From Psychrobacillus sp044762745 (GTDB lineage Bacteria > Bacillota > Bacilli > Bacillales_A > Planococcaceae): a DNA stretch of 64,000 nt. Positions within the stretch are counted from its first letter, which is position 1. Each line of letters opens with the position of its first letter. A program made the translations under genes and the position numbers. Below, in pieces: positions 26,391-35,129 of the stretch. The notes beneath the pieces are model-generated. The model was not told the DNA's origin and did no database searches. It was given only the letters and a program-made list of their open reading frames with translations. The DNA lies in contig NZ_JBIWEX010000023.1 in assembly GCF_044762745.1 (NCBI RefSeq), forward strand, positions 1 through 64,000, given 5' to 3'.

Positions 26391-26663
26391 TTATTTTTTC
26401 ATCATTTGTTCTTGTGCCATTCTAATCATTTCTTTCACCATACTACCGCCAATTGGTCCTCCAATTTTTCCGGCTTGTTCAGCTGTAAGTTTGCCGTTAT
26501 ATCCTTTTTTTAATGGAATACTGAGTTCTTCAGCAATTTCGTATTTAACATCATTAGGCTTGTCCATATTCACATCATAACCTTGTTCTTTCATCACTCG
26601 AGCTTTTAGTTTGTCTAATTCTTCTCGAGCAGAGGGAACTAATATTTTATTTCTATTTGCCAT
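26391..26663 (-). CDS. Small acid-soluble spore protein, alpha/beta type
   Basis: 90-residue DNA-coating spore protein. The chosen ATG follows AAAGGAGTG; a longer in-frame start upstream lacks a ribosome site. The hallmark C-terminal block GKLTAEQAGKIGGPIGGSMV is present, and KYEIAEELSI resembles the GPR germination protease site of the family. The N terminus is longer than in the main SspA/B proteins (RNKILVPSAREELDKLK), pointing to a minor alpha/beta SASP. It is expected in the forespore under sigma-G. Confidence 0.92.
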   Translation of the reverse strand: MANRNKILVPSAREELDKLKARVMKEQGYDVNMDKPNDVKYEIAEELSIPLKKGYNGKLTAEQAGKIGGPIGGSMVKEMIRMAQEQMMKK

Positions 26664-26684
26664 TTTTTTCACTCCTTTGTCTAT

Positions 26685-26714
26685 TAGTATTTCCGGAATA
26701 TGAACGATTACACA
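26685..26714 (-). promoter_or_regulatory. Possible sigma-G promoter of the SASP gene
   Basis: Read on the minus strand, TGTGTA, a 17-base spacer and AATACTA resemble the sigma-G consensus (TGAATA, CATACTA) with a few mismatches. It sits about 22-28 bases upstream of the SASP start codon. Weak on its own; the context supports it. Confidence 0.4.
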
Positions 26715-26812
26715 TGTATTGCTTGAGGACATGATTAATCTTTCATTCTCTTGAAGTTTATGATTAACTAGTTACATAGCTATAAAACTAGAATGTTAAA
26801 GGAGTGCAACTA

Positions 26813-27751
26813 ATGTCAAAAACTACATTTGCATTAATTGGAACAGGAGTAGTTGGGGAACGTATTATTAATCAGATTCTAGCTCATCCTAATTGCGAAA
26901 TTGTATCCGTATATGATGAAAATAAAACAAGACTAGAGGAAATTTCAACAAGATATCAGCTTCCGGTTGCAGAATCGTTAGAAGTGCTTTTACAAACGCA
27001 TCCGGATTGGGTTTATATCGGTACACCACCTGTAAGCCATGCGCCACTATCAGAACAAATAGCAGCATCTGGTTTAAATATTCTATCGGAGAAGCCACTT
27101 GCTCACGATGCTAGGGATGGCATACGGATGGTAAAAGCTGCAGCTGAAGCTAATGTTCAAACAGCAATGCATTTTCCGTTAATGTATAGTCCAGTTTTAC
27201 ATAGTCTTAAAAATGAGCTGAACTCTGAGTCGCTTGGAGATATTGTTCGTATTGAATTGCATACTTATTTACCAAATTGGCCGAGAAAGTGGCAACAAAA
27301 TCCATGGATTGGCACAAGAGAACAGGGTGGTTTCATAAGAGAAATATTTCCACATTACCTTCAACTTATGTATCATCTATTTGGCAACTTTACGATTTCT
27401 TCTCATACGACGACTTATCCAGCAAACGAGGAACTTTGTGAAACAGGTGTAACAGCATTAGCTAAAACAGAAAGTGGAATACCGATTGTTCTGAATGGTT
27501 TGTCTGGAATTGGACAAGAGGAAAGTCTAGAATTTAAAGTTTTTGGAACAGAAAAAGCAATGACAATCCGAAATTGGTCAGAACTCTGGGTAAGCGAAAG
27601 GGATCTAGAAGCTGTTCGAGTCATTCCGGACATTCAGCCAAATAGTTTAATAGATGCGTGTCATCATGTGATCAATGGACAACAGTCATTCGTTGTATCG
27701 TTTGAAGAAGGATTGATGGTACAGGAATGGATAGAGCAGTTGTTGATTTAA
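26813..27751 (+). CDS. Gfo/Idh/MocA-family oxidoreductase
   Basis: 312-residue NAD(P)-dependent dehydrogenase with an N-terminal Rossmann fold (FALIGTGVVGERIINQI, 5-21) and the family's ILSEKPLAHD motif carrying the catalytic lysine. The C-terminal part forms the alpha/beta substrate domain. The ATG at 26813 follows AAAGGAG at nine bases; the upstream GTG overlaps that site. Substrate is unknown (sugars, inositols or other polyols are typical). It is a single gene followed by an inverted repeat, upstream of and co-directional with the MetNIQ-type importer, which has its own promoter. Confidence 0.82.
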   Translation: MSKTTFALIGTGVVGERIINQILAHPNCEIVSVYDENKTRLEEISTRYQLPVAESLEVLLQTHPDWVYIGTPPVSHAPLSEQIAASGLNILSEKPLAHDARDGIRMVKAAAEANVQTAMHFPLMYSPVLHSLKNELNSESLGDIVRIELHTYLPNWPRKWQQNPWIGTREQGGFIREIFPHYLQLMYHLFGNFTISSHTTTYPANEELCETGVTALAKTESGIPIVLNGLSGIGQEESLEFKVFGTEKAMTIRNWSELWVSERDLEAVRVIPDIQPNSLIDACHHVINGQQSFVVSFEEGLMVQEWIEQLLI

Positions 27752-27759
27752 ATACTTTT

Positions 27760-27820
27760 CCTGTGTACAGCACAACTTAGACACAATTTTGAATAGTGTC
27801 TAAGTTGTGCGTGTCACAGG
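27760..27820. repeat. Imperfect palindrome, left flank of the metNIQ-type cassette
   Basis: A 25-base arm (27760-27784), with inner part GCACAACTTAGACAC, pairs with GTGTCTAAGTTGTGC and CACAGG (27796-27820). A related palindrome with the same ends and the AGACAC/GTGTCT core lies at 30165-30227. It may also terminate the oxidoreductase gene, though no clean T tract follows. Confidence 0.65.
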
Positions 27821-27831
27821 GAACAACACTC

Positions 27832-27860
27832 ATGACAGCCCCAGCATTTTAAGCTATAAT
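27832..27860 (+). promoter_or_regulatory. Predicted sigma-A promoter of the metNIQ-type operon
   Basis: ATGACA (27832-27837) and TATAAT (27855-27860) with a 17-base spacer, 48 bases before the first start codon. The short leader has no room for a SAM (S-box) riboswitch or T-box. Confidence 0.65.
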
Positions 27861-27907
27861 TAGTATCGTTGCAATCACCCTTCAAATAATAGAAAGGGGT
27901 TTTTTTT

Positions 27908-28657
27908 ATGATTAAATTACATAATATTACTAAAAATTATTCGCATTTTCGGGCTATTAACTCCGTGTCTTTAACGATTAATAAAGGAGAAATTTATGGG
28001 ATTATTGGAGCAAGTGGAGCAGGAAAATCGACCTTACTTCGATTAATGAATTTGTTGGAAATCCCAGATGAAGGGGCCATAGAAGTGAATGGTCAAACAT
28101 TAACTGATTTGAACAGCAAACATCTACGAAAAGCACGGAAATCTATTGGGATGATTTTTCAACATTTTAATCTAGTGGCAAACAAAACTGTTTACGGCAA
28201 TGTAGCCGTATCTTTAGAATTGACCAAGTTTCCAAAGAAAGAACGTCAAAATCGCGTAATAGAGTGTCTTCGATTTGTTGGGCTAGAAAAACTAATGGAA
28301 AAATATCCTGCACAATTAAGTGGTGGTCAAAAGCAGCGTGTTGCCATTGCAAGAGCTTTAGCAAATAACCCTCAAGTTTTGTTATGTGATGAACCTACCT
28401 CTTCCCTTGATCCTCATACAACTGCGGAAATATTAGATGTACTTGAAAAAGTGAACAAAAGTTTAGGTGTGACAATTGTTCTTGTTAGTCATGAGATGGA
28501 AGTGATCAAAAGTATATGTAATCGTGTAACGGTAATGGTAGATGGAGGAATATACGAAACGGTAATAGTGGAACCAAAAGGGATTAAAAGTATTGATAAA
28601 AGTCCAAAATTCTTTGTAGAGCAATTAACAAAGGATGGTGACATGCACCATGCCTGA
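27908..28657 (+). CDS. MetN-type ABC transporter ATPase, short form without NIL domain
   Basis: 249-residue ATP-binding subunit of a methionine-type importer: Walker A GASGAGKS (34-41), signature LSGGQKQR, Walker B VLLCDEPTSSLD and the switch histidine in LVSHEM. Standard MetN proteins run to about 340 residues and end in a NIL/ACT-like domain that senses methionine; here that region is missing, with only a short tail after VTVMVDGG. Feedback inhibition by substrate is thus probably absent. AAAGGGG precedes the ATG. It overlaps the permease gene by eight bases. Confidence 0.85.
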   Translation: MIKLHNITKNYSHFRAINSVSLTINKGEIYGIIGASGAGKSTLLRLMNLLEIPDEGAIEVNGQTLTDLNSKHLRKARKSIGMIFQHFNLVANKTVYGNVAVSLELTKFPKKERQNRVIECLRFVGLEKLMEKYPAQLSGGQKQRVAIARALANNPQVLLCDEPTSSLDPHTTAEILDVLEKVNKSLGVTIVLVSHEMEVIKSICNRVTVMVDGGIYETVIVEPKGIKSIDKSPKFFVEQLTKDGDMHHA

Positions 28658-29312
28658 GATTTTAATACAATATCAAGCTGAGATTTTGAACGCTATTGGA
28701 GAAACCTTTGTAATGGTTGGTGTATCTATATTAGCTGCTATATTAATAGGATTACCAGTTGGGACAATACTTTTTCTTTGCAGAAAGGACGAGATGCTGG
28801 AGAACAAACTGGTGTTTTCAGCATTAAATTTAGTAGTAAATATTATACGTTCTTTTCCGTTTTTATTATTAGTCGTTTTTTTAATACCATTTACACGATT
28901 CTTGATAGGAACTGCAATTGGCACTGCGGCAGCAACCATTCCATTATCGATTATCGCCATTGCACATTATTCGCGATTGGTCGAGCAATCTTTAGTGGAC
29001 GTACCAAAAGGTGTGATGGAGGCAGCAATTTCAATGGGAGCTTCCGTTCAGGAAGTTATTTTCAAATTTCTTTATGTAGAGGCTCGTTCTGGGCTCGTCC
29101 TAGGATTGACAACCTCCATTATTAGTTTTATTTCCTATTCGACTATAATGGGAGTCGTAGGGGGAGGTGGTATAGGAGACTTTGCTATACGGTATGGTTA
29201 CCAACAATTCAAAACTGACTTAATGATGTACATGATTATTATTATGGTTATAATCGTACAGCTTATCCAGTTTATTGGAACTACAGTATCACGAAAAATC
29301 GATAAAAGATAA
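28650..29312 (+). CDS. MetI-type ABC transporter permease
   Basis: 220-residue permease with five hydrophobic segments. The conserved cytoplasmic loop that contacts the ATPase reads VPKGVMEAAISMGAS (about 115-130). The start at 28650 is chosen because GGTGA lies eight bases upstream within metN; an ATG at 28635 has no room for a ribosome site. The lipoprotein gene follows after 15 bases. Confidence 0.87.
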   Translation: MPEILIQYQAEILNAIGETFVMVGVSILAAILIGLPVGTILFLCRKDEMLENKLVFSALNLVVNIIRSFPFLLLVVFLIPFTRFLIGTAIGTAAATIPLSIIAIAHYSRLVEQSLVDVPKGVMEAAISMGASVQEVIFKFLYVEARSGLVLGLTTSIISFISYSTIMGVVGGGGIGDFAIRYGYQQFKTDLMMYMIIIMVIIVQLIQFIGTTVSRKIDKR

Positions 29313-29327
29313 TTGGAGGAAAATATT

Positions 29328-30158
29328 ATGAAAAAAATATTCGTTTTAATTACTGTACTGTTATTTATTTTAGGTGGTTGTGGTCAAGCTAATAAAGAAA
29401 CGGATAATGGAACTGCTCAAAATAATTCGAAGGAAGAAGTGACACTGAAAGTAGCTTCGCTAATACCGCCTATGACGGAAATTCTCGAGAAGCTTGTGAA
29501 ACCAAAACTAGCAGAGGAATCTATTAATCTGGAAGTTGTTGTATTGAGTGATAATGTGCAGCCTAACAGTGCGCTAGCGGCAAAAGAAGTAGATGCAAAC
29601 TTCTTCCAACATGTTCCGTATATGCAGCAATTCAATAGTAATAATAATGCGGAACTCGTTCCAATTGTACCTATTTATTTTGCGAACTATGGTGTATATG
29701 CGAAAGAATATGATTCGATGGACGAATTGCCAGATGGTGCCGTTATTGCAATTGCAAATGACATTTCTAATATTGATCGCTCTTTGACTTTGTTAGCTCA
29801 ACATAATGCCATTAAGTTACAAGAAAAAACGGATACATATTATACGCTAGCAGATATTATCGACAATCCTAAAAACTTTAAGTTTGCAGAGGTGGATTTA
29901 TTAATGTTAGCGAGAATGTACGATGACGCAGATGCAGTTGTTATGACACCGGCATATGCTGCGCCACTTGGATTGACACCTAAAAGTGATGCGCTTCTTA
30001 CAGAAGGAACTGAAAATGATTTTGCTATTACGTTAGTAGCACGTAAAGATAATGCGGATTGGGAGCCGATTCAAAAGTTAGCCGAAGCTATGACGAGCCC
30101 AGAGGTACGCAAATTTTTAGAAGAAAATTATGATGAAACTGCAATACCAGCATTCTAA
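29328..30158 (+). CDS. MetQ/NlpA-family substrate-binding lipoprotein
   Basis: 276 residues. A lipobox LGGC puts the lipid-anchored cysteine at C18. The mature part has the NlpA-family pattern LKVASLIPPMTEILE, then DANFFQHVPYM and the domain-linking MYDDADAVVMTPAYAAPLGL. In methionine binders the last region usually contains an asparagine-containing VINGNYA-like motif; here it is TPAYA, so the ligand may not be methionine. The ATG follows GGAGGA. It is the last gene of the operon; a terminator lies at 30239. Confidence 0.83.
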   Translation: MKKIFVLITVLLFILGGCGQANKETDNGTAQNNSKEEVTLKVASLIPPMTEILEKLVKPKLAEESINLEVVVLSDNVQPNSALAAKEVDANFFQHVPYMQQFNSNNNAELVPIVPIYFANYGVYAKEYDSMDELPDGAVIAIANDISNIDRSLTLLAQHNAIKLQEKTDTYYTLADIIDNPKNFKFAEVDLLMLARMYDDADAVVMTPAYAAPLGLTPKSDALLTEGTENDFAITLVARKDNADWEPIQKLAEAMTSPEVRKFLEENYDETAIPAF

Positions 30159-30164
30159 ATACAT

Positions 30165-30227
30165 TCTCTGTGTACGAAACTATTTAGACACCATGTAGAA
30201 AAGTGTCTGTATGGTGCGTGGTACAGG
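30165..30227. repeat. Imperfect palindrome, right flank of the metNIQ-type cassette
   Basis: CTGTGTAC (30167-30174), AGACAC (30187-30192), GTGTCT (30203-30208) and GTACAG (30221-30226) have the same spacing and ends as the palindrome at 27760-27820, but the intermediate arms are mutated. Confidence 0.55.
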
Positions 30228-30238
30228 TAACATTTACC

Positions 30239-30274
30239 AAGAGTACGACATCCAGATGTCGTACTCTTAAATTT
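30239..30274 (+). terminator. metQ terminator
   Basis: AAGAGTACGACAT/ATGTCGTACTCTT, a 13-base perfect stem (30239-30251, 30256-30268) with a four-base loop, followed by AAATTTT. Confidence 0.82.
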
Positions 30275-30461
30275 TATAAAGAGTTACAAAATCTGCGCTA
30301 TTTTACTTCCTGGACATTTTACATAATGCGATGGATTAAATTTTTCCTCCATTGGATAAACTAGTTTTATCTTTGTTTTTGAAGTGCTTATTCTATTCTC
30401 GAAGGAATATAGTAATGTAAGGATTACAAGATTAAAATGTTTCATTGGAAGAGGTGAACGA

Positions 30462-30857
30462 ATGAGCTTTAAGATTGGCATACTTGTTTGTTTGATCTTA
30501 ATGGTTTTTATGGCGTGCATTACCTATTATTTAAGCAAGAAAGTGTCAAAGAGCCTAATGAAATACATTCCATTTTTTTCTTTTGCTATTGGTGTGCTCT
30601 TCTTCTATATCAAGCTTAACTTTATTTCACATGAAGCATATGCTTACGTTCGTATTTTCGATATGATTACAATAATTATACTTATGATAGTAGGTAGTTT
30701 TGCTTTTTTAGAAGCGGTCATCATTGAAATTGCAGAAAATAGTAAACTATTTGGGAAAAGCTATATGGGCGTACGAAAAGCAATAAAATCAGTGAATGGC
30801 AAGAAAGTGTTTATGTTTAAATTGCCCAGTAGAATTGTTAAGAAAATTAGGAGCTAA
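30462..30857 (+). CDS. Small membrane protein of unknown function
   Basis: 131 residues with three hydrophobic segments (about 4-23, 35-57 and 68-95) and a basic C-terminal tail (VNGKKVFMFKLPSRIVKKIR). It does not match a family I can name with confidence; the layout resembles YesK-like membrane proteins. The ATG is chosen because GAGGTGA lies six bases upstream; an earlier in-frame start has no ribosome site. It is a single gene between the metQ terminator and the second oxidoreductase. Confidence 0.6.
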   Translation: MSFKIGILVCLILMVFMACITYYLSKKVSKSLMKYIPFFSFAIGVLFFYIKLNFISHEAYAYVRIFDMITIIILMIVGSFAFLEAVIIEIAENSKLFGKSYMGVRKAIKSVNGKKVFMFKLPSRIVKKIRS

Positions 30858-30919
30858 GCATTTCCCCTGGGTCACCAGAACGAAGGATGCACCTTAAATA
30901 TAAATTTTCCCGGAGGTGT

Positions 30920-31954
30920 ATGAGTACGAAAAAAACGTTATATTTCGGAATCATTGGTAGTGGAAATATTGTAGAAACTCATATTAAAAGCATTCAAGAG
31001 GTACCGAATGCGAAGGTAACAGCTATTTTTTCTAGAAACAAGGAAACAGCGGAAAAATTGGGTTATCAATACAACATTGAAGTTTACAGTAATTATGAGG
31101 AGTTTCTAGATAATAGTGAAATTGATATCGTTACTATCTTAACACCTAGTGGAACACATGCAGATTTTGGAATAATAGCGGCGAAAAAAGGGAAACATGT
31201 GATTGTTGAAAAGCCGATCGATACATCGCTAAACAAAACGAACGAACTAATTCGGGCTTGTAGAGAAGCGAATGTTACGTTAAGTTGTATTTTTCAACAT
31301 AGATTTGATAATGGGATTGTAGATATTAAAAATGCAATGAATCTAGGAGAATTTGGTCAACTGAATTTTGGAGCTGCACGTACTACCTGGTATCGTTCAC
31401 AAGAATATTATGATAGTGGTGCATGGCGTGGAACTTGGGAATTTGATGGTGGTGGCTCATTAATGAATCAATCGATCCACTATATCGACCTTCTTCTTTA
31501 TTTAATGGGTCCAGTTGAGGAAGTCCATGCGTATTGTGCTACTCGAGCTCATGAAAGAATAGAAGTTGAAGATATTGCGGTCGCATCATTAAAATTCAAG
31601 TCAGGCGCACTCGGATTGATTGAGGGGAATACAGCAGCATATCCAGGGTATAGTGCAACGCTTGATATTTTTGGTAATAACGGTAGTGTCATCATTGAAA
31701 ATGACCAAGTAAAGGAATGGAATTTTAAGAGTGGAAATCAATACACAAAAGCTCCAAGAGAAGTAATGAAAACAAGTGCATCCTCAAACAAAATGTCTTC
31801 TTATGAGTCACACAAAAGACAATATGAGGATATTGTTCATGCTATTTCTGAGAAAAGAGATCCACTAGTAACAGGTGAAGAAGCAAGGAAATCACTTGAA
31901 TTAGTTTTGGCGATTTATGAATCAGCTAGAACTGGAAATCCTGTCAAATTATAA
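30920..31954 (+). CDS. Gfo/Idh/MocA-family oxidoreductase of the hexuronate region
   Basis: 344-residue NAD(P)-dependent oxidoreductase. The Rossmann motif FGIIGSGNIVETHIKSI (7-23) is followed by VIVEKPIDTS with the catalytic lysine, and the C-terminal domain contains GGGSLMNQSIHYIDLLLYLMGP. The ATG lies only about three bases after GGAGG, a tight spacing; another ATG at 30887 has no better site. It stands just before the cre-controlled TRAP transporter, two-component system and uxaC, so a uronate or related sugar-acid substrate is plausible but inferred. It has its own terminator. Confidence 0.82.
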   Translation: MSTKKTLYFGIIGSGNIVETHIKSIQEVPNAKVTAIFSRNKETAEKLGYQYNIEVYSNYEEFLDNSEIDIVTILTPSGTHADFGIIAAKKGKHVIVEKPIDTSLNKTNELIRACREANVTLSCIFQHRFDNGIVDIKNAMNLGEFGQLNFGAARTTWYRSQEYYDSGAWRGTWEFDGGGSLMNQSIHYIDLLLYLMGPVEEVHAYCATRAHERIEVEDIAVASLKFKSGALGLIEGNTAAYPGYSATLDIFGNNGSVIIENDQVKEWNFKSGNQYTKAPREVMKTSASSNKMSSYESHKRQYEDIVHAISEKRDPLVTGEEARKSLELVLAIYESARTGNPVKL

Positions 31955-31955
31955 A

Positions 31956-31995
31956 AACGTAGTGCCTTAATTATAAAAGGCCTGCGTTTTTTTTG
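31956..31995 (+). terminator. Terminator after the second oxidoreductase
   Basis: An imperfect stem from AAACGTAGTGCCTT to AAGGCCTGCGTTT is followed by eight T residues. Confidence 0.75.
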
Positions 31996-32097
31996 ATGAA
32001 TCACTTAATAAAAACATTTCCTAACCTAAAAAAAACACAATATTTCTATAAAAAATAAGCATTCTAATAATTCTGAATATAACGTAAAATTTAACAA

Positions 32098-32111
32098 AGA
32101 AAACGCTTTCT
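32098..32111 (+). promoter_or_regulatory. Catabolite-responsive element (cre) for CcpA
   Basis: AGAAAACGCTTTCT is a perfect palindrome matching the cre consensus TGWAARCGYTWNCA except at its outermost bases. It lies two bases before the GAGGAGGG ribosome site of dctQ, where bound CcpA would block transcription. This implies that the TRAP transporter operon is repressed when preferred sugars are present. Confidence 0.75.
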
Positions 32112-32125
32112 CGAGGAGGGAAGTT

Positions 32126-32623
32126 ATGAATCTAACCAAAAAAGTATATTCACTCATTGATAATATATTTGAAAAGTTCACCCTTTTATCGTTAATTTTA
32201 TTAGTAATCATCGTTACATTGCAAGTGATAACAAGATATTTTTTTAACTTTGTCTTCTTTTGGTCAGAAGAAATCACTTTACTTTTATTAGTTTGGTTTG
32301 GATTTATGGGAATCGCAATTGGATTTCGAGAGTATATCCACTTAGGAATCGATTCATTTACTAACTTATTTCCGAAAATCTTTAATAAAGTTCTAGATAA
32401 GGTGATTCTTATCATTGTTTTGGCTTTTGGCATATACCTTGTAGTTCAGGGGTGGCAATTTACAGTTCTTATGTTGGAATCAACACTACCAGCAACAAAA
32501 TTTCCGAGTAGCGTCACCTATATAATCATGCCAATAACGGGATTCATGATTTGTTTATATGCACTTTTGCAATTATTTAATATCAATACCGCTAAGTATA
32601 AAGACATAGAGGAGGGGCATTAG
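32126..32623 (+). CDS. TRAP transporter small membrane subunit (DctQ-like)
   Basis: 165 residues with four hydrophobic segments and the family block FNFVFFWSEEITLLLLVWFGFMGIA around 47-71, read as a membrane segment with the conserved W-x-E-E. It partners the DctM permease in secondary, sodium-driven uptake of acidic sugars or dicarboxylates. GAGGAGGG lies seven bases before the ATG and a cre site just before that. One base separates its stop from dctM. Confidence 0.9.
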   Translation: MNLTKKVYSLIDNIFEKFTLLSLILLVIIVTLQVITRYFFNFVFFWSEEITLLLLVWFGFMGIAIGFREYIHLGIDSFTNLFPKIFNKVLDKVILIIVLAFGIYLVVQGWQFTVLMLESTLPATKFPSSVTYIIMPITGFMICLYALLQLFNINTAKYKDIEEGH

Positions 32624-32624
32624 C

Positions 32625-33920
32625 ATGACAAGTACTAGCATTGCGGTCACCATTTTACTCGTAAGTTTTGTTATTTTAGTTATGCTACGCTTTCCAATCG
32701 CTTTAACACTTGTTATATCATCCCTGCTAACCATAATTTTTTTAGGTATACCGTTACCCATTATTGGTCAGCAGATGATTCAAGGAATAAATTCATTTTC
32801 CCTACTCGCAATTCCATTTTTTATCCTAACAGGTCAAATAATGAGTACGGGTGGTCTTGCTAATCGGATTGTCAATCTGGCCATTCTTTTAGTAGGAAGG
32901 ATTCGAGGAGGATTGGCCATGGTAAACAGTGTGGCATCGCTATTTTTTGGGAATATCTCTGGCTCTGCTGTAGCGGATGTTTCATCTGTCGGATCCGTAA
33001 TGATTCCAATGATGAAAAAGAATGGCTATGAAGCAGATTATGCGGTTGGAGTTACGATTGCATCCGCTATACAGGGGGTAGTAGTTCCGCCAAGTCATAA
33101 TCTTGTATTGTATTCATTGGCAGCAGGTGGCGTTTCTATAGCTAGTTTGTTTATGGCTGGTATTGTGCCAGGTGTCATTATGCTAATCGCGCTGTGTATT
33201 ACAGGATATATAATTGCGAGGAAAAGAGGTTATGAAAAGGCAGCTCCTGTGCCAAAGTCACAAATTGCAAGTACCCTTTTACACGGTGTATTATCCCTCA
33301 GTCCAGCGGTAATTATCTTAGGTGGGATTATGAGTGGGATTTTTACGGCAACAGAGTCAGGGGCATTGGCTTGTTTATATTCTTTTATTCTAGCTTTTGT
33401 TGTCTATAGAGAAGCACCACTATCGAGTGTGTGGGCTATCTTAAAACGTACTTTGAAAACTGTTTCGATGGTTTTTTTTCTAATTGCTGCTTCAGCTGCA
33501 TTTGGTTGGATATTGGCCTACTTACAAATTCCATCCATGATGACTAACTTATTATTAGGTATTTCTGATAATCCACTTATTATATTATTGATTATTAATA
33601 TCTTATTACTTCTACTTGGTGCACCAATGGATATGGCACCAATGATTTTAATCATGACACCTATTCTTCTTCCGGTTGTCACAAGCTTTGGTATGGATCC
33701 AGTACATTTCGGAATTATTCTTATATTAAATGCAGGAATAGGCTTATTGACACCACCGGTAGGAACTGTTTTATTCGTCGGTTGCGCGATTGGTAAAATT
33801 TCCATTTCACAAGGCACGAAAGCAATGATGCCATTTTTCTATGCTTTGCTAATAGTTCTGTTAATAATCACCTATATACCTGAGGTAGTCATGTGGCTTC
33901 CAAATATAATGACTGACTAA
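32625..33920 (+). CDS. TRAP transporter large permease subunit (DctM-like)
   Basis: 431-residue permease with about 12 membrane segments. Conserved blocks include MVNSVASLFFGNISGSAVADVSS split over residues about 98-120, PPSHNLVLYS (about 155-164) and GIGLLTPPVGTVLFVG near 370. Together with DctQ and DctP it forms a complete TRAP system. GGAGGGG precedes the ATG. The neighbouring uxaC and sensor suggest a hexuronate substrate. Confidence 0.92.
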   Translation: MTSTSIAVTILLVSFVILVMLRFPIALTLVISSLLTIIFLGIPLPIIGQQMIQGINSFSLLAIPFFILTGQIMSTGGLANRIVNLAILLVGRIRGGLAMVNSVASLFFGNISGSAVADVSSVGSVMIPMMKKNGYEADYAVGVTIASAIQGVVVPPSHNLVLYSLAAGGVSIASLFMAGIVPGVIMLIALCITGYIIARKRGYEKAAPVPKSQIASTLLHGVLSLSPAVIILGGIMSGIFTATESGALACLYSFILAFVVYREAPLSSVWAILKRTLKTVSMVFFLIAASAAFGWILAYLQIPSMMTNLLLGISDNPLIILLIINILLLLLGAPMDMAPMILIMTPILLPVVTSFGMDPVHFGIILILNAGIGLLTPPVGTVLFVGCAIGKISISQGTKAMMPFFYALLIVLLIITYIPEVVMWLPNIMTD

Positions 33921-33968
33921 ACCTTGGGATTGGGTAATATTATAAAAATATTTAAGGGGGTTTCAAAA

Positions 33969-34997
33969 ATGAACAATAAAAAATTTATGGGCTTATTAAC
34001 ATCTTTACTTTTTGCCGCAATAATTCTTGTAGCATGTAGTCAAAAGGAAGAGGTTGCAGTGGAGAAGGATGGAGGTACTAAATCAGAAGCACCTAAAATT
34101 ACTTTACGTCTAGCAGACAATCAACCAGCTGATTATCCAACGGTTATTGGAGATCAAAAGTTTGCCGAGTTGGTTAGCGAAAAATCTAACGGTCGTATAA
34201 CGATTGAAGTATTTCCAGCAGGTCAGCTTGGTGATGAGAAATCTGTGCTAGAGCAAGTTCAACTTGGAGCTATTGACTTTGCGAGAATAAATGCCAGCCC
34301 ACTTGCAGAATTTAATGATGATTTCACCGTTTTCTCCGTACCATATTTATTTAGCAGTGATGATCATCTATGGAACTTCCTTAAGGGGGAAAAAGGTTCC
34401 GCATTGTTAGATGGTCTACAAGCAGCGAAAATGCAAGGTCTTGCTTATTATGATTCAGGCTCGCGCAGTTTCTATTCCACTAAACCTTTAACAAGTATTG
34501 AAGATTTAAAGGGTCAAAAGATTCGTGTTCAGCAAAGTGAAATAAATATAAAGTTAATGGAATCATTGGGAGCAAGTGCTACTCCAATGCCATATGGAGA
34601 GGTATTCTCTGCCCTTCAAACTGGTATCATTGACGGAGCAGAAAACAATCTTCCGAGCTTTGACTCATCGAACCATTACCAAGAGGCAAAATATTTGATC
34701 ATGGATCACCATACAAGAGTGCCTGAGGTGTTGTTAATGAGTAAAACAGCCTGGGAAAAACTTTCGGATGAAGATCAAAAGTTAATCAAACAAGCTGCAT
34801 TGGATTCAGTCGAGACCCAAAGACAAGCATGGGCTGATTATGAAGAAAAATCTCTTAAGAAATTGAACGAGGCTGGAGTAACTATTACAGAAGTCAAAGA
34901 TATATCTCCTTGGCAAGCGGCAGTGAAGCCTATTGTAGATGAATTTTCTAAAGGTTATCCTGAGCTAGTCGATGCGATCAATTCGGCAAGTCCATAA
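33969..34997 (+). CDS. TRAP transporter substrate-binding lipoprotein (DctP-like)
   Basis: 342 residues from an ATG after GGGGG. Signal peptide with lipobox ending VAC, so the anchor is C23. The DctP fold is recognisable: ITLRLADNQPADYPT, RITIEVFPAGQLGDE, then LKGQKIRVQQSE with the arginine that normally contacts the ligand carboxylate, and ALQTGIIDGAENNLP. This indicates an acidic ligand. Sequence alone cannot separate glucuronate, galacturonate and other organic acids; uxaC nearby favours a uronate. Confidence 0.9.
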   Translation: MNNKKFMGLLTSLLFAAIILVACSQKEEVAVEKDGGTKSEAPKITLRLADNQPADYPTVIGDQKFAELVSEKSNGRITIEVFPAGQLGDEKSVLEQVQLGAIDFARINASPLAEFNDDFTVFSVPYLFSSDDHLWNFLKGEKGSALLDGLQAAKMQGLAYYDSGSRSFYSTKPLTSIEDLKGQKIRVQQSEINIKLMESLGASATPMPYGEVFSALQTGIIDGAENNLPSFDSSNHYQEAKYLIMDHHTRVPEVLLMSKTAWEKLSDEDQKLIKQAALDSVETQRQAWADYEEKSLKKLNEAGVTITEVKDISPWQAAVKPIVDEFSKGYPELVDAINSASP

Positions 34998-35036
34998 TAA
35001 TTAAAAGATATTTGTACTGGAGACTAGCATTTTTAC

Positions 35037-35076
35037 CCTACCTAGTTGGGTGAATATTTACTAGGTAGGTCTTTTC
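35037..35076 (+). terminator. dctQMP terminator
   Basis: CCTACCTAGT/ACTAGGTAGG stem (35037-35046, 35060-35069) followed by TCTTTT. The two-component genes therefore probably have a separate promoter. Confidence 0.8.
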
Positions 35077-35129
35077 CATTAAGTATAAGTAGGATATAAT
35101 ACACAGGCAATACTTACTGGAAAGGAACT

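Noticed and set aside
27821..27907. SAM riboswitch or T-box before the MetNIQ-type operon
   Set aside because: The leader is too short and contains none of the conserved S-box or T-box strings.
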